Source: Streptomyces puniciscabiei
Lineage (GTDB): Bacteria > Actinomycetota > Actinomycetes > Streptomycetales > Streptomycetaceae
Direction of reading: 5' to 3'
NCBI RefSeq assembly: GCF_006715785.1
Contig: NZ_VFNX01000001.1
Span: 682,001 to 746,000 of the forward strand
Length of the DNA stretch: 64,000 nt
A program made the translations under genes and the position numbers. Numbering within the stretch: position 1 is the first letter of the stretch; every line of letters begins with the position of its first letter. The notes under the pieces were generated by a model, which was given only the letters and a program-made list of their open reading frames with translations, did no database searches and had not been told where the DNA came from. This document shows, piece by piece, positions 16,195 to 25,604 of the stretch.

Positions 16195-16597
16195 GGGTCC
16201 CTCCTGGCGGCTTGTCGGCACTTGGGTCATTAACGGTGGGTTGTCACTGGTCCGTCAAGCACCATAGGCGCCGGAGTCGGCCGTGCAAATTCCCCGAAGA
16301 TCATATAAGGGTAGGTTTACCTCATTTGACCAGGACCGAGCGCGGCTTCGCGTCCACTACGATCATCCCCGTTCACAGCTTCCTCACGGACCACGGGAAC
16401 TTTCCGTGGAACCACCGGTACAGGTAGTCTTATTCGAACTCAACTCCCGCCCCTCAAGCGGCAGTTCGAGCAGAACGCCGTCCTGGGCATCCCCTTGCAC
16501 TTCCTTGGCGGCCTCTTGCCCCGAAACCCCCTGAGGGCCGTCGGGAGTGGGCCACTATGGCGGGCGTTACGCCCTATCCCAATGCAAGGGACCCCTG
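16195..16597. other. Regulatory gap between GntR and DUF2637 genes
   Basis: About 400 bases without a supported gene. TAAGGGTAGGTTTACCTCA (16306-16324) matches the DmdR1/DtxR iron-box consensus at about 14 of 19 positions. CCACGG-7 bases-CCGTGG (16391-16409) is a perfect inverted repeat. AAGGGA at 16586-16591 is the ribosome site of the next gene. Confidence 0.4.
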
Positions 16598-17647
16598 ATG
16601 AGACTGACCGACATATCGCTGAACTGGCTGCTTCCGGGCGGCGTACTGCTCCTGGGAATGCTGGCGGCGGTGGCGGTGCTCGCGCGCGGCAAGCGCTCCT
16701 CCGGGGAGAACGCGAGCGCGGACGACTCGTGGGAGCGCAGCGAGGAGCGCCGCAGACGCAAGGAGGCCATCTACGGCACCGCCTCCTACGTGCTCCTGTT
16801 CTGCTGTGCGGCGGTCGCCGCCGCCCTCTCCTTCCACGGCCTCGTCGGCTTCGGCGAACAGAACCTCGGGCTGACCGACGGCTGGCAGTACCTCGTGCCG
16901 TTCGGCCTGGACGGCGCGGCGATGTTCTGCTCCGTCCTCGCGGTGCGCGAGGCCAGCCACGGTGACGCGGCCCTCGGCTCCCGGATCCTCGTGTGGCTGT
17001 TCGCCGCGGCGGCGGCCTGGTTCAACTGGGTGCACGCGCCCCGGGGCGCGGGTCACGCGGGAGCGCCGCAGTTCTTCTCCGGTATGTCGCTGTCGGCGGC
17101 CGTCCTGTTCGACCGGGCGCTGAAGCAGACCCGTCGGGCCGCGCTGCGCGAGCAGGGCCTGGTGCCGCGGCCACTGCCGCAGATCCGCATCGTGCGCTGG
17201 CTGCGCGCCCCCCGCGAGACCTACCGGGCCTGGTCGCTGATGCTCCTGGAAGGCGTGCGGAGCCTGGACGAGGCGGTCGAGGAGGTCCGCGAGGACAACC
17301 GGCAGAAGGAGCAGGCCCGGCAGCGCCGGCGCGAGCAGCAGCGCATCGAGCGCGCCCAGCTGAAGGCCATCAGCCGGGGCCACCGCGGCTTCGTCAGCCG
17401 GGGCGGACGGCAGGTCGAGGTGGAGGTGCAGGCCGTGGAACGCGGCCCCGCCCAGGCGACCGCGGAGCCTGCCATATCGACCGCGGAACAGCTGCCCGTA
17501 CGCGCCCGACCCTCCCTGCAGCCCGTCCGCAGCGGGTCCGCTGAGCAGGTGACCGTCGACCTCACCGCCGAGGACGACACCATGGCCCTGCCGCGCCTGG
17601 ACTCCCTGGAGCGCAAGCTGAAGGACCTGGAACAGCAGTTCGGCTAG
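16598..17647 (+). CDS. DUF2637-family membrane protein
   Basis: The 349-residue protein has four membrane segments: ~7-30 (LNWLLPGGVLLLGMLAAVAVLA), ~65-85, ~95-115 and ~128-150. A DUF2637 core (QYLVPFGLDGAAMFCSVLAVREA, ...WFNWVHAPRG) is followed by a charged, Arg/Glu-rich helical region of about 110 residues that reads as coiled coil, then a disordered tail. Relatives occur on actinobacterial plasmids (spread proteins) and chromosomes. The ATG at 16598 has AAGGGA before it; upstream starts in frame lack a site. It is followed by a strong terminator. Confidence 0.8.
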   Translation: MRLTDISLNWLLPGGVLLLGMLAAVAVLARGKRSSGENASADDSWERSEERRRRKEAIYGTASYVLLFCCAAVAAALSFHGLVGFGEQNLGLTDGWQYLVPFGLDGAAMFCSVLAVREASHGDAALGSRILVWLFAAAAAWFNWVHAPRGAGHAGAPQFFSGMSLSAAVLFDRALKQTRRAALREQGLVPRPLPQIRIVRWLRAPRETYRAWSLMLLEGVRSLDEAVEEVREDNRQKEQARQRRREQQRIERAQLKAISRGHRGFVSRGGRQVEVEVQAVERGPAQATAEPAISTAEQLPVRARPSLQPVRSGSAEQVTVDLTAEDDTMALPRLDSLERKLKDLEQQFG

Positions 17648-17666
17648 GACCGCCGCTCACGACGTG

Positions 17667-17704
17667 CCGGGGCGTGACCAGGCGGGTCACGCCCCGGCCG
17701 TTTT
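17667..17704 (+). terminator. Strong intrinsic terminator
   Basis: CCGGGGCGTGACC (17667-17679) pairs perfectly with GGTCACGCCCCGG (17685-17697) over a 5-base loop, then CCGTTTT. It lies 20 bases after the DUF2637 stop and 98 bases from the convergent HATPase stop. Confidence 0.9.
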
Positions 17705-17801
17705 CGGCGACCAGCGGCTCCAGCCGCGAGCAGACCGACGCAGCTGTGGACAGTCACCACGCACCCGCACCCGACGCCCCCGCCCCCGCCCCCGCGGAGC
17801 G

Positions 17802-18287
17802 TCACGCGGCCTCGGCGCCCAGTTCGAACCACACCGACTTGCCCACCCCGTGCGGCCGCACGCCCCAGGCGTCCGCGAGGGACTGCACCAGCACCAGGCC
17901 CCGCCCATGGGTGTCGTCGTCCCAGTCCGGGCCTCTCAGCTCGGGTCTGCGGGCCAGGAAGTCCCGAACCTCCACGCGCAGTCCGCCCGGCTCCACGACC
18001 GCCGTGAGGACCGCGTCGTCGTCGGTGTGGACGAGCGCGTTGGTGACCAGTTCGCTGGTGAGCAGTTCGGCGATCTCCGAGCGGCCCGGCTTGCCCCAGT
18101 GCCGCAGCAGTTCGCGCAGCTCCCGGCGAGCCTCGGGCACCGCCCTGAGATCCGCCCGCCCCAGCCTGCGCCGGAGCCGGTGCGCGTGTTCCGTGATGGT
18201 GCCGGGCTCTTCCCCCGCCGTCTCCCCCGTCGTCGCCGAGGAGCCCCCGACGACCGCGGGACCGCCCCCTCGTGCCTGCCTCTTCAT
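17802..18287 (-). CDS. ATP-binding protein, anti-sigma-factor kinase type
   Basis: This 161-residue protein has the HATPase_c motifs of the RsbW/SpoIIAB-like single-domain group: ELLTSELVTNALVHTDDD (N box), VRDF, and GRGLVLVQSLADAWGV (G box). Such proteins bind ATP and can phosphorylate or hold anti-sigma-factor antagonists; streptomycetes have dozens. The ~40-residue N-terminal tail is basic and Gly/Ala-rich. The start at ATG 18285-18287 fits the usual length. No partner gene is adjacent. Confidence 0.78.
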   Translation of the reverse strand: MKRQARGGGPAVVGGSSATTGETAGEEPGTITEHAHRLRRRLGRADLRAVPEARRELRELLRHWGKPGRSEIAELLTSELVTNALVHTDDDAVLTAVVEPGGLRVEVRDFLARRPELRGPDWDDDTHGRGLVLVQSLADAWGVRPHGVGKSVWFELGAEAA

Positions 18288-18589
18288 GACCCCCGCCCGC
18301 ACGCCGCTGGACCCTGCCCCTCCTGGTCGAACACGTTCACGGGGGATGCTTGCCCAGCACGCACACAGGCAGTCATCACGCACGCCCGAAGACCGGCGGT
18401 TCGGCCACGGCCGTACGGCGTCCGGGCCGGCCACCGGACCGTGCCGCACCCGGCCGGCCGGCTCCCCGCGGGGCCCTGGGCGCCACGGATGCCCCGGGAC
18501 GGCAGGGCAGATGCACGCGGCACCGGCCGTCGGCACGCCGTCACACGCCGTGAAACTGGCCGAAATCCGCTCCCCGGACGCGGGTTTCC
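18288..18589. other. Intergenic gap without evident feature
   Basis: About 300 bases between two minus-strand genes. I see no supported gene, hairpin with a T run, or clear operator. Confidence 0.5.
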
Positions 18590-20332
18590 TCAAGGGCGCG
18601 GCACGTTGCGGAGGTTGGAGCGGGCCATCTGGAGCATGCGGCCGACGCCGCCGTCCAGCACGATCCTGGAGGCGGACAGCGCGAAGCCGGTGACCATCTC
18701 GGCGCTGATCTTCGGCGGGATGGACAGGGCGTTGGGGTCGGTGACGACGTCCACCAGGGCCGGTCCCTTGTGCTTGAAGGCGTCCTTGAGCGCGCCGGCG
18801 AGCTGCTTGGGCTTCTCCACGCGGATCCCATGGACCCCACAGGCGCGGGCGACGGCGGCGAAGTCGGGGTTGGTGTTGGCGGTGCCGTAGGAGGGCAGCC
18901 CGGAGACCAGCATCTCCAGCTCGACCATGCCGAGGGAGGAGTTGTTGAACAGCACGACCTTGACGGGCAGGTCGTACTGCACGAGCGTCAGGAAGTCACC
19001 CATCAGCATGGTGAACCCGCCGTCGCCGGACATCGACACCACCTGCCGGCGCCGGTCGGTGAACTGGGCGCCGATCGCCATGGGCAGCGCGTTCGCCATC
19101 GACCCGTGCGAGAAGGAACCGATGATCCTGCGCCGTCCGTTGGGCGAGACGTACCGCGCGGCCCATACGTTGCACATGCCGGTGTCGACGGTGAACACCG
19201 CGTCGTCGTCGGCGACTTCGTCCAGGACGGCGGCCACGTACTCGGGGTGGATCGGGACGTGCTTGTCGACCTTGCGGGTGTACGCCTTGACCACGCCCTC
19301 GAGCGCGTCGGCGTGTTTCTTCAGCATCCGGTCGAGGAAGCGCCGGCTGGTCTTCTCCTTCACCCGCGGGGTGAGACAGCGCAGGGTCTCGCGTACGTCG
19401 CCCCACACGGCGAGGTCGAGGCGGGAGCGGCGGCCGAGCACCTCGGGCCGCACGTCGACCTGGGCGATCCGCACGTCGTCGGGGAGGAAGGCGTTGTAGG
19501 GGAAGTCGGTGCCGAGCAGGATCAGCAGGTCGCACTCGTGGGTGGCCTCGTAGGCGGCGCCGTAGCCGAGCAGTCCGCTCATGCCGACGTCGTAGGGGTT
19601 GTCGTACTGGATGAATTCCTTGCCGCGCAGCGCGTGCCCCACCGGAGACTTGATCTTCCCGGCGAACTCCATGACCTCCGCGTGCGCGCCCGCCGTGCCG
19701 CTGCCGCAGAAAAGGGTTACCCGGTCCGCCGCGTCGATCATCCCGACGAGCGCGTCGATCTCGGCGTCGCCGGGCCGGACCGTCGGCCGGGAGGTGACCA
19801 GGGCGCTCTGCGCGGCCTTCTCCGGGGCAGGCTGGGCGGCGATGTCACCGGGCAGCGCGACCACGCTGACACCGCTCTGCCCGACCGCGTGCTGGATGGC
19901 GGTCTGCAGCAGCCGGGGCATCTGCTTCGGGCTGGAGATCAGCTCGCTGTAGTGGCTGCACTCCTGGAAGAGCCGGTCGGGGTGGGTCTCCTGGAAGTAG
20001 CCGAGGCCGATCTCGCTCGACGGGATGTGCGAGGCCAGCGCGAGCACCGGGGCCATGGAGCGGTGCGCGTCGTACAGGCCGTTGATCAGGTGCAGGTTGC
20101 CCGGACCGCAGGAGCCGGCGCAGGCCGCCAGCTTGCCGGTGATCTGCGCCTCGGCGCCGGCCGCGAAGGCGGCGGTCTCCTCGTGGCGCACGTGGATCCA
20201 GTCGATGGCGGCGTTGCGGCGGACCGCGTCCACCACCGGGTTGAGGCTGTCCCCGACCACGCCGTAGAGGCGGCGCACACCGGCGCGGACGAGGATGTCG
20301 ACGAACTGCTCGGCTACGTTCTGTTTGGCCAT
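18590..20332 (-). CDS. poxB: Thiamine pyrophosphate-dependent pyruvate oxidase/dehydrogenase (PoxB-like)
   Basis: The 580-residue protein has the three TPP-enzyme domains: an N-terminal pyrimidine-binding domain (GVVGDSLNPVVDAVRR, RHEETAAFAAGAEAQ), a central FAD/Rossmann-like domain (VTLFCGSGTAGAHAEV, LLILLGTDFPY) and a C-terminal TPP domain with MSGDGGFTML and NNSSLGMVELEM. This arrangement is that of PoxB, which decarboxylates pyruvate to acetate. The C-terminus ends in a lengthened tail that could bind the membrane. It could instead be a related TPP enzyme. It sits alone between regulators. Confidence 0.82.
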   Translation of the reverse strand: MAKQNVAEQFVDILVRAGVRRLYGVVGDSLNPVVDAVRRNAAIDWIHVRHEETAAFAAGAEAQITGKLAACAGSCGPGNLHLINGLYDAHRSMAPVLALASHIPSSEIGLGYFQETHPDRLFQECSHYSELISSPKQMPRLLQTAIQHAVGQSGVSVVALPGDIAAQPAPEKAAQSALVTSRPTVRPGDAEIDALVGMIDAADRVTLFCGSGTAGAHAEVMEFAGKIKSPVGHALRGKEFIQYDNPYDVGMSGLLGYGAAYEATHECDLLILLGTDFPYNAFLPDDVRIAQVDVRPEVLGRRSRLDLAVWGDVRETLRCLTPRVKEKTSRRFLDRMLKKHADALEGVVKAYTRKVDKHVPIHPEYVAAVLDEVADDDAVFTVDTGMCNVWAARYVSPNGRRRIIGSFSHGSMANALPMAIGAQFTDRRRQVVSMSGDGGFTMLMGDFLTLVQYDLPVKVVLFNNSSLGMVELEMLVSGLPSYGTANTNPDFAAVARACGVHGIRVEKPKQLAGALKDAFKHKGPALVDVVTDPNALSIPPKISAEMVTGFALSASRIVLDGGVGRMLQMARSNLRNVPRP

Positions 20333-20359
20333 GCACCCATGGATGCACAGGGGAAACGG

Positions 20360-22168
20360 TTACGCCTCCCACACGGCCGCCGCCGTACGGTCGTCGGCGT
20401 AGCCCTTCACCCGCACCTGGGCGTCGGCGAGGAACGCGGCGAGCCCGGGCGGGGTACGGCCGGACCAGCGGCGGGCCAGGTAGGCGCAGAGGGCGGCCTC
20501 GCCGCGCAGCGGATCGGCCAGGCCGGCGGTGCACATCACCAGGGCATCACCCGGGCGGGCTACCGAGGTGCGGAACCGGAACGGCTCGCGGGGCGGCTCC
20601 GGGGCCGGCTCGTAGGGGCTCGGCGGGGTCGGGATGCCGAAGTCCATGGTGAGCCGGTCGCCCTCGGCGGTCTGGGCCGGGGGCGAGCCGAAGCCGACCA
20701 CGGGCGCGCCGGTGGCGTCCTCGGGTGTGACCTTCGGCTCGATGTCCTGCCACGCGCCGTCCCGCAGCCGGAACAGGCCGCCGTCGCCGACGCCGAAGAA
20801 CACGCGCGTACGGCAGTCGGGGTCGGCGGGCAGCAGCAGACAGCGCAGGCTCGCCGTGAACTCCTCCGGGTCGACGCCCTGTTCGACGGCGCTCGCGCGG
20901 AGCTTGCCGAGGCTGCGGTCGGTCAGCCGGTGCAGCCCCGACTTCAGGTCGCCGCGCCGGGCCGCCCGGATGTCCTCCACGAGCCGGTGATGACTGCGGC
21001 CCACGGCCCGCCCGATCCACCGGCACGCCTCCGCCGCCGCCAGGTGCGCGCCCGGGGCGCCCCGCGCTCCGGTCGCCATCGCGACGAGCACCAGCGCCTG
21101 TCGCCCCGTCCCGAACCGGGCGGTGAGCAGTGAGTCCCTGCGCGGCTCGCCCCGGTACCGCGCCGAGTCCCCGCGCATCGACACCGCCCGCAGCGTGCAC
21201 GCACCGTACCGGGCCCCGTCCAGCACCGTGTCCGCGACCAACTCCCCCAGCCCGTCCGGATCGGCGGCCGGGAGCGCGGTCGGCTCCGGGTCATAGGTGG
21301 GCGGACCGGAACCGACGTAGTCGACGGCGGAGGGGGGCGGGGGTGAGGGGGACACGGAGGGCGCGGGGGCCGGAGCTGAGCCGGCGGTGGCGGGTGCGGG
21401 CAGGTCGCGCGGGTCGGGGACCGCCACCGGCGACGTCTCCGGCCCGGGAGAGTCCTGCGGCTCCCCGGGGGAGGCCGACGCGGAGGGGCCCAGCGGCGGA
21501 CGGGAGAAGGCAGGGGCGGGTGGGTCCTCCCGCCGTCCGGGCGAGCCGGGCGCGGGCGGGTCCTGCAGTCGGCGGGGTGAGGCGGGTGTGGGCGGATCCT
21601 GTGGGGGGCCGCTGGTGGGTGGTCCGGTGGGTGGGGTGGGCGAAGAGGGACCGGCGGGCGAGGGCGGGGCGGTGGATTCCGGCGGTGTCGTGGACGGTTC
21701 GGGGGGCCTGTCGGCCGAGGGAAGGGACGACGGGGGCTCCCAGGGGGACCGTGGCCCAGGCGGCGTGCCGGGCGCCCCGTCGGGAGCCGGAGGCTGAGCG
21801 GCCGGCGTCACCGGCGGCGAGAGGACCGGCGGCGCGGAGGGCGGGTCCTGTGCCGCGCGTTGCGTCGGCACCGCGGCGCCCCGCCACTCCGTTCCGCCGG
21901 CGCCTCCGGCACCGAGGACGGCCCCGCTCCCCCGTGCCGAGCCCGTGTCGGCTCTCCGCGCGCCGCCATCGCCGTCCCGGCTGCCCCGCGCCCGGTCACT
22001 CGCCGGTGCCGGGACCGGCCGGCCCGTCACCGTGTGTTTCGCGGAGGCGAAGCGGTCGTCCAGGGAATCGGGCGCGGACGTGGGGCCCGTGTCCTCGGTG
22101 GAGTCGTCGTACAGCTGTCCCCACCACTCGTCCTCAGGACGGGCGGGCCTTCCCCCCTGCTGGCTCAT
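20360..22168 (-). CDS. PP2C-like protein with long proline-rich N-terminal region
   Basis: The 602-residue protein begins with an acidic segment (EDEWWGQLYDDSTEDTG), continues with ~230 residues of Pro/Ser/Ala/Gly low complexity, and ends in a PP2C-like domain. Recognisable parts are GVGDGGLFRLRDG, VMCTAGLADP and the final YADDRTAAAV. PP2C enzymes normally have an Asp-Gly pair near the start and several metal-binding Asp; the first (SARYRGEPRRDS) is not conserved here, so activity is doubtful. The ATG at 22166-22168 was chosen because the acidic segment after it is typical; the longer frame upstream to 24217 is an antisense artefact of the base bias. Role probably in Ser/Thr signalling. Confidence 0.7.
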   Translation of the reverse strand: MSQQGGRPARPEDEWWGQLYDDSTEDTGPTSAPDSLDDRFASAKHTVTGRPVPAPASDRARGSRDGDGGARRADTGSARGSGAVLGAGGAGGTEWRGAAVPTQRAAQDPPSAPPVLSPPVTPAAQPPAPDGAPGTPPGPRSPWEPPSSLPSADRPPEPSTTPPESTAPPSPAGPSSPTPPTGPPTSGPPQDPPTPASPRRLQDPPAPGSPGRREDPPAPAFSRPPLGPSASASPGEPQDSPGPETSPVAVPDPRDLPAPATAGSAPAPAPSVSPSPPPPSAVDYVGSGPPTYDPEPTALPAADPDGLGELVADTVLDGARYGACTLRAVSMRGDSARYRGEPRRDSLLTARFGTGRQALVLVAMATGARGAPGAHLAAAEACRWIGRAVGRSHHRLVEDIRAARRGDLKSGLHRLTDRSLGKLRASAVEQGVDPEEFTASLRCLLLPADPDCRTRVFFGVGDGGLFRLRDGAWQDIEPKVTPEDATGAPVVGFGSPPAQTAEGDRLTMDFGIPTPPSPYEPAPEPPREPFRFRTSVARPGDALVMCTAGLADPLRGEAALCAYLARRWSGRTPPGLAAFLADAQVRVKGYADDRTAAAVWEA

Positions 22169-22648
22169 GCCCCTAATTGTCCACCGCACGGGCCGCATGA
22201 AAACGGAGCATCGGGAAAATCCGGCGCACCCGGCCGTGTCGAAGAGCGTGTCGGGTGAGGGAGTGAACAGCCGTACGGGAGGGGACGGATGGCCGCGGGG
22301 CGGCCCCACCCCCCAGGGGAGGACCGCCCGACGACGTCCCAAGTGGCCCGGCCCCGGATCCCCTTCGCGTGGCTCGCACACGTCCGGGCCCGGGCCACGA
22401 ACCTGACGACCGGTCATGACAGGGCACCGGTCGGATGGCCGGATGGTGGCTTGGTTTCCTGGGACCGGGCTGTGAATCGAGCGCACGGCCCGTGTCCCGC
22501 GGTGCTGCCACCTTGGCAGACTCGCCTCCGGTACGGCGATGATGTTCCGCGGCGGGTTTGCGCCGTGGCCGGTTTCCGCCAGGCCGGGCCCGTCGTCGTG
22601 TTCTCGGGCCTGGAGTCCGGGTCCGTTCCAGGGGAGGGGCGTGGGCCG
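22169..22648. other. Divergent gap upstream of PP2C-like and TrmB-like genes
   Basis: About 480 bases. It has no supported gene. A GGGGAGGGG ribosome site at the right end belongs to the regulator. I see no perfect operator repeat. Confidence 0.5.
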
Positions 22649-23629
22649 ATGCTGGCGGCGATCGGGCTGGACGACAGGCACGAGGCGGCGTACCGGGCGC
22701 TGGTGTCCGTGGGTGCGGCCGAGGTGACCGATCTGGCGCGGCGCCTGCGGCTGTCCGAGCCGGACGCCGAGCGCACGCTGCGCCGACTGGAACGGCAGGG
22801 GCTCGCCGCCCAGTCCCCGGCGCGGCCGGGCCGCTGGGTGGCGGCCCCGCCCGGGGTGGCGCTGGGCGCGCTGCTCACCCAGCAGCGACACGAGCTGGAG
22901 AAGGCGGAACTGGCGGCGGCGCTGCTCGCGGAGGAGTACCGGGCGACGGCGGCCGAGCCCGCGGTGCACGACCTGGTGGAGGTGGTGACCGGTGCCTCGG
23001 CGGTGGCCCAGCGCTTTCTGCAGCTGCAGCTGGGGGCGGCCGAGGAGGTGTGCGCTCTGGTGACCGGCAATCCGGTGGTCGTGTCCGGGCTGGAGAACGA
23101 GGCGGAGGCACAGGCGGCCGGGCGGGGGGTGCGCTACCGGGTGGTGGTGGAGCGCGCGGTGCTGGAACTGCCGCACGGAATGACCGAGTTGACGGCCGCG
23201 CTCGCCCGGGACGAGCGGGTGCGGGCGGTGGACCGGGTGCCGACGAAGCTGGTGATCGCCGACCGTGCGCTCGCGATGGTGCCGCTGACCTCGCGCACGG
23301 CGGAGCCGGCCGCGCTGGTGGTGCACGCCGGCGGGCTGCTGGAACTGCTGGCCGGGCTGTTCGAGTCGGTGTGGCGGGAGGCGCTGCCGCTGCGGCTGGG
23401 GGCGTCGGGGGTGGTGGAGGACGAATCCGCCGGCCCGGACGCCACCGACCTGGAGGTGCTGTCGCTGCTGCTGGCCGGGCTGACCGACGCGAGCGTGGCC
23501 AAGCAGCTCGACCTGGGACTCAGGACCGTGCAGCGCCGGGTGCGGCGGCTGATGGAGCTGGCCGGGGTGTCGACCCGGCTGCAGCTGGGCTGGCACGCGT
23601 ACGAACGGGGCTGGGTCGCGCGCTCGTAG
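22649..23629 (+). CDS. Regulator with N-terminal TrmB-like and C-terminal LuxR-type HTH
   Basis: The 326-residue protein starts with a winged-helix TrmB-type segment (AAYRALVSVGAAEVTDLARRLRLSEPDAERTLRRLERQGL) and ends with a LuxR-type HTH (DLEVLSLLLAGLTDASVAKQLDLGLRTVQRRVRRLMELAGV). This double-HTH layout is frequent in Streptomyces regulators. No target is apparent. The ATG at 22649 follows GGGGAGGGGC; frames further upstream lack conserved sequence. Confidence 0.75.
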   Translation: MLAAIGLDDRHEAAYRALVSVGAAEVTDLARRLRLSEPDAERTLRRLERQGLAAQSPARPGRWVAAPPGVALGALLTQQRHELEKAELAAALLAEEYRATAAEPAVHDLVEVVTGASAVAQRFLQLQLGAAEEVCALVTGNPVVVSGLENEAEAQAAGRGVRYRVVVERAVLELPHGMTELTAALARDERVRAVDRVPTKLVIADRALAMVPLTSRTAEPAALVVHAGGLLELLAGLFESVWREALPLRLGASGVVEDESAGPDATDLEVLSLLLAGLTDASVAKQLDLGLRTVQRRVRRLMELAGVSTRLQLGWHAYERGWVARS

Positions 23630-23683
23630 GCCGCGGCTCCGGCCCGCCCGGCGCCCGCCCGCCTTCTCCGGCACTCTGGGCAG

Positions 23684-24166
23684 ATGGGAGTGTGGCAGCT
23701 CCTGCTGGTCGGGGTGGTCGTCACGCTCGGCCTGTGCGGAGTGCTGGTGCCCGGGGTGCCGGGATCGTGGCTGGTGTGGGCCGCGGTGCTGTGGTGGGCG
23801 CTGACGGATCCGCAGCCGCTGGCCTGGGCCGTCCTGGTGGGGGCCGGCGCGGTACTGCTGCTGTCGCTGGCGCTCCGCTCGGCGCTCCCCCCGCGCCGGC
23901 TCCGTGAGAGCGGCGCCACCCCGCGGATGCGGCTGTACGCGGGCGCCGGGGCGTTCCTCGGCTTCGTACTGCTGCCGGTGCTGGGCGCCCTGCCGGGCTT
24001 CGTGGCCGGCATCTACCTCCACGAGCGCCTGCGCCTGGGCCGGCACGGCGAGGCGATGGCCGCCCTCCGGACCACGATGCGCTCGGGCGGCTCCAGCGTC
24101 CTGGCGGAACTGTTCGCCTGCCTGCTGATCGCGGGGGCGTGGCTGGGAGCGGTGCTGTGGGGGTGA
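23684..24166 (+). CDS. DUF456-family membrane protein
   Basis: The 160-residue protein has about four membrane segments, including WQLLLVGVVVTLGLCGVLVPGVPGSWLVWAAVLWW with the VPGVPGS signature typical of DUF456, and GFVAGIYLHERLRLG. Function unknown. It lies 54 bases after the regulator and may be co-transcribed. Confidence 0.8.
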   Translation: MGVWQLLLVGVVVTLGLCGVLVPGVPGSWLVWAAVLWWALTDPQPLAWAVLVGAGAVLLLSLALRSALPPRRLRESGATPRMRLYAGAGAFLGFVLLPVLGALPGFVAGIYLHERLRLGRHGEAMAALRTTMRSGGSSVLAELFACLLIAGAWLGAVLWG

Positions 24167-24239
24167 GCATCGCCTCACGGAGCGGAGCCGGAGAAAGTGG
24201 CAGGCACGCCCCGTCACACACCCCGCCGCTCACCCCCCG

Positions 24240-25433
24240 TCAGCGCACCCTGCCGAGGGCGTCGCGCACCGTCTCTGCCACTGCCGCCATTCCGGTGTCG
24301 TTGAAGTGCAGGTGGTCCCCGGGGTCGTAGGCGGGGAGGAGGCGGGTGGGGTCGGTCGGGTCGCGGAGGGCGGCGTCGGCGTCGGCGACCGCGTCGAAGA
24401 TGCCGGCAGTGCGGATGAAGGCGTTCACCCGCTGCCGTACCGCCTCACGGACGTCCGTGTAGGCGGGAAAGCCCCGGTACGGGGTGAGGGTGACACCGAC
24501 GACCCGGATGCCCCGGGCGTGGGCGCGGGCGACGAGGGTGCGGTAGGCGTCGGCGTAGGCGGTGACGTCGTCCGCCGCCGGTGTGCCCTTGATGTCGTTG
24601 ATGCCCTCCAGGACGACCAGGACCCGTACCCCGGCCCGGTCCAGGGCGTCGGCGTCCAGGCGGGCGAGGGCGCTCGGTCCGGTGCCGTCGCGGAGCAAAC
24701 GGTTACCGGAGATTCCGGCGTTGAGGACGCCCAGCCGGTAGGCGCGGAGCTGTTCGGCGAGCCGGTCGGGCCAGCGGTGGTTGGTGTCGGGGGTGGAACC
24801 GTTTCCGTCGGTGAGGGAGTCGCCGAACGCGACGATACTGCCCGCGGTGGTACCGAGGACGTCGACGCCGGTGACGTAGTACCAGCGGCTGACGATGCCG
24901 GTGTAGGCGCCGCCGTCCTCGTCGGCGGCCCGGCCCGCACCCTCCGGGGCGACGTAGCTGGTCTGCAGGGCGGTCTGGTGGTCGGTGGCGGGTCCGCTGT
25001 CGTCGGGGGTGTACACGGTGACGAGGAGATCGGCGGCGGCCGGGACGCGCAGCGGCACCGGGTCGGTGACCGCGTCCCGACCGGGTGGGACGGTGACCGT
25101 CGGGGCGCCGTGGAAGGTGGCGGTGCGCACCGTGCCGGGCAGCGCGTCCGGGCCGGCCCCCCGGCGCAGTGCGACGGTGACCGCGCCGAGCCGCAGGGGC
25201 GCGGTGCCGAAACGGTTGCCGAGCCGGATGCGCACGGCCGTACCGCCGACGCTGAGGTGGACGACGTTGCGGATCGCGGCGCCGGGCAGTGCGGAAGCGG
25301 ATCCCGACGGCGCGGTCTCCCAGCTCCCCGTCCAGGCCGGCCCCGGCGGTGCCGGCTCCGCCACGGCGGGCGCCATCGTGCCCGGCAGCATCGCCAGCAC
25401 CAGCACCGTCAGGATCCGCCCGGCCCCGGCCAT
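24240..25433 (-). CDS. Secreted SGNH/GDSL-family hydrolase
   Basis: The 397-residue protein has a signal peptide (RILTVLVLAMLPGTMAPAVA, then AEPAPP). The family blocks are VAFGDSLTDGNG (catalytic Ser), NAGISGNRLL, VLEGINDI (Asn) and DHLHFNDTG (Asp/His). It hydrolyses an ester of an unknown substrate outside the cell. The first ~190 residues form a beta-rich domain seen in related secreted esterases. The start at ATG 25431-25433 is tentative: GGAG is adjacent to it, and a longer frame begins upstream. Confidence 0.85.
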   Translation of the reverse strand: MAGAGRILTVLVLAMLPGTMAPAVAEPAPPGPAWTGSWETAPSGSASALPGAAIRNVVHLSVGGTAVRIRLGNRFGTAPLRLGAVTVALRRGAGPDALPGTVRTATFHGAPTVTVPPGRDAVTDPVPLRVPAAADLLVTVYTPDDSGPATDHQTALQTSYVAPEGAGRAADEDGGAYTGIVSRWYYVTGVDVLGTTAGSIVAFGDSLTDGNGSTPDTNHRWPDRLAEQLRAYRLGVLNAGISGNRLLRDGTGPSALARLDADALDRAGVRVLVVLEGINDIKGTPAADDVTAYADAYRTLVARAHARGIRVVGVTLTPYRGFPAYTDVREAVRQRVNAFIRTAGIFDAVADADAALRDPTDPTRLLPAYDPGDHLHFNDTGMAAVAETVRDALGRVR

Positions 25434-25604
25434 CTCCGCACCCGCCCTTCCCCGTTGCCCGTCGGACCAGACCGTGCCACACGGCCGGGCCCGGCCGGCG
25501 CACCCGCGACGGCGGTCCACCCGCTCGGCGCAACCCGGCGTAGGACGGCGGGCCTAGGGCGCGAAGCCGATGTGCGGGGCGGCTCGGCGTGCTTGGCTGC
25601 CGTC

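Noticed and set aside
20360..24217. 1285-residue minus-strand frame
   Set aside because: Its N-terminal half is antisense to the TrmB-like and DUF456 genes; the PP2C-like protein begins at 22168.
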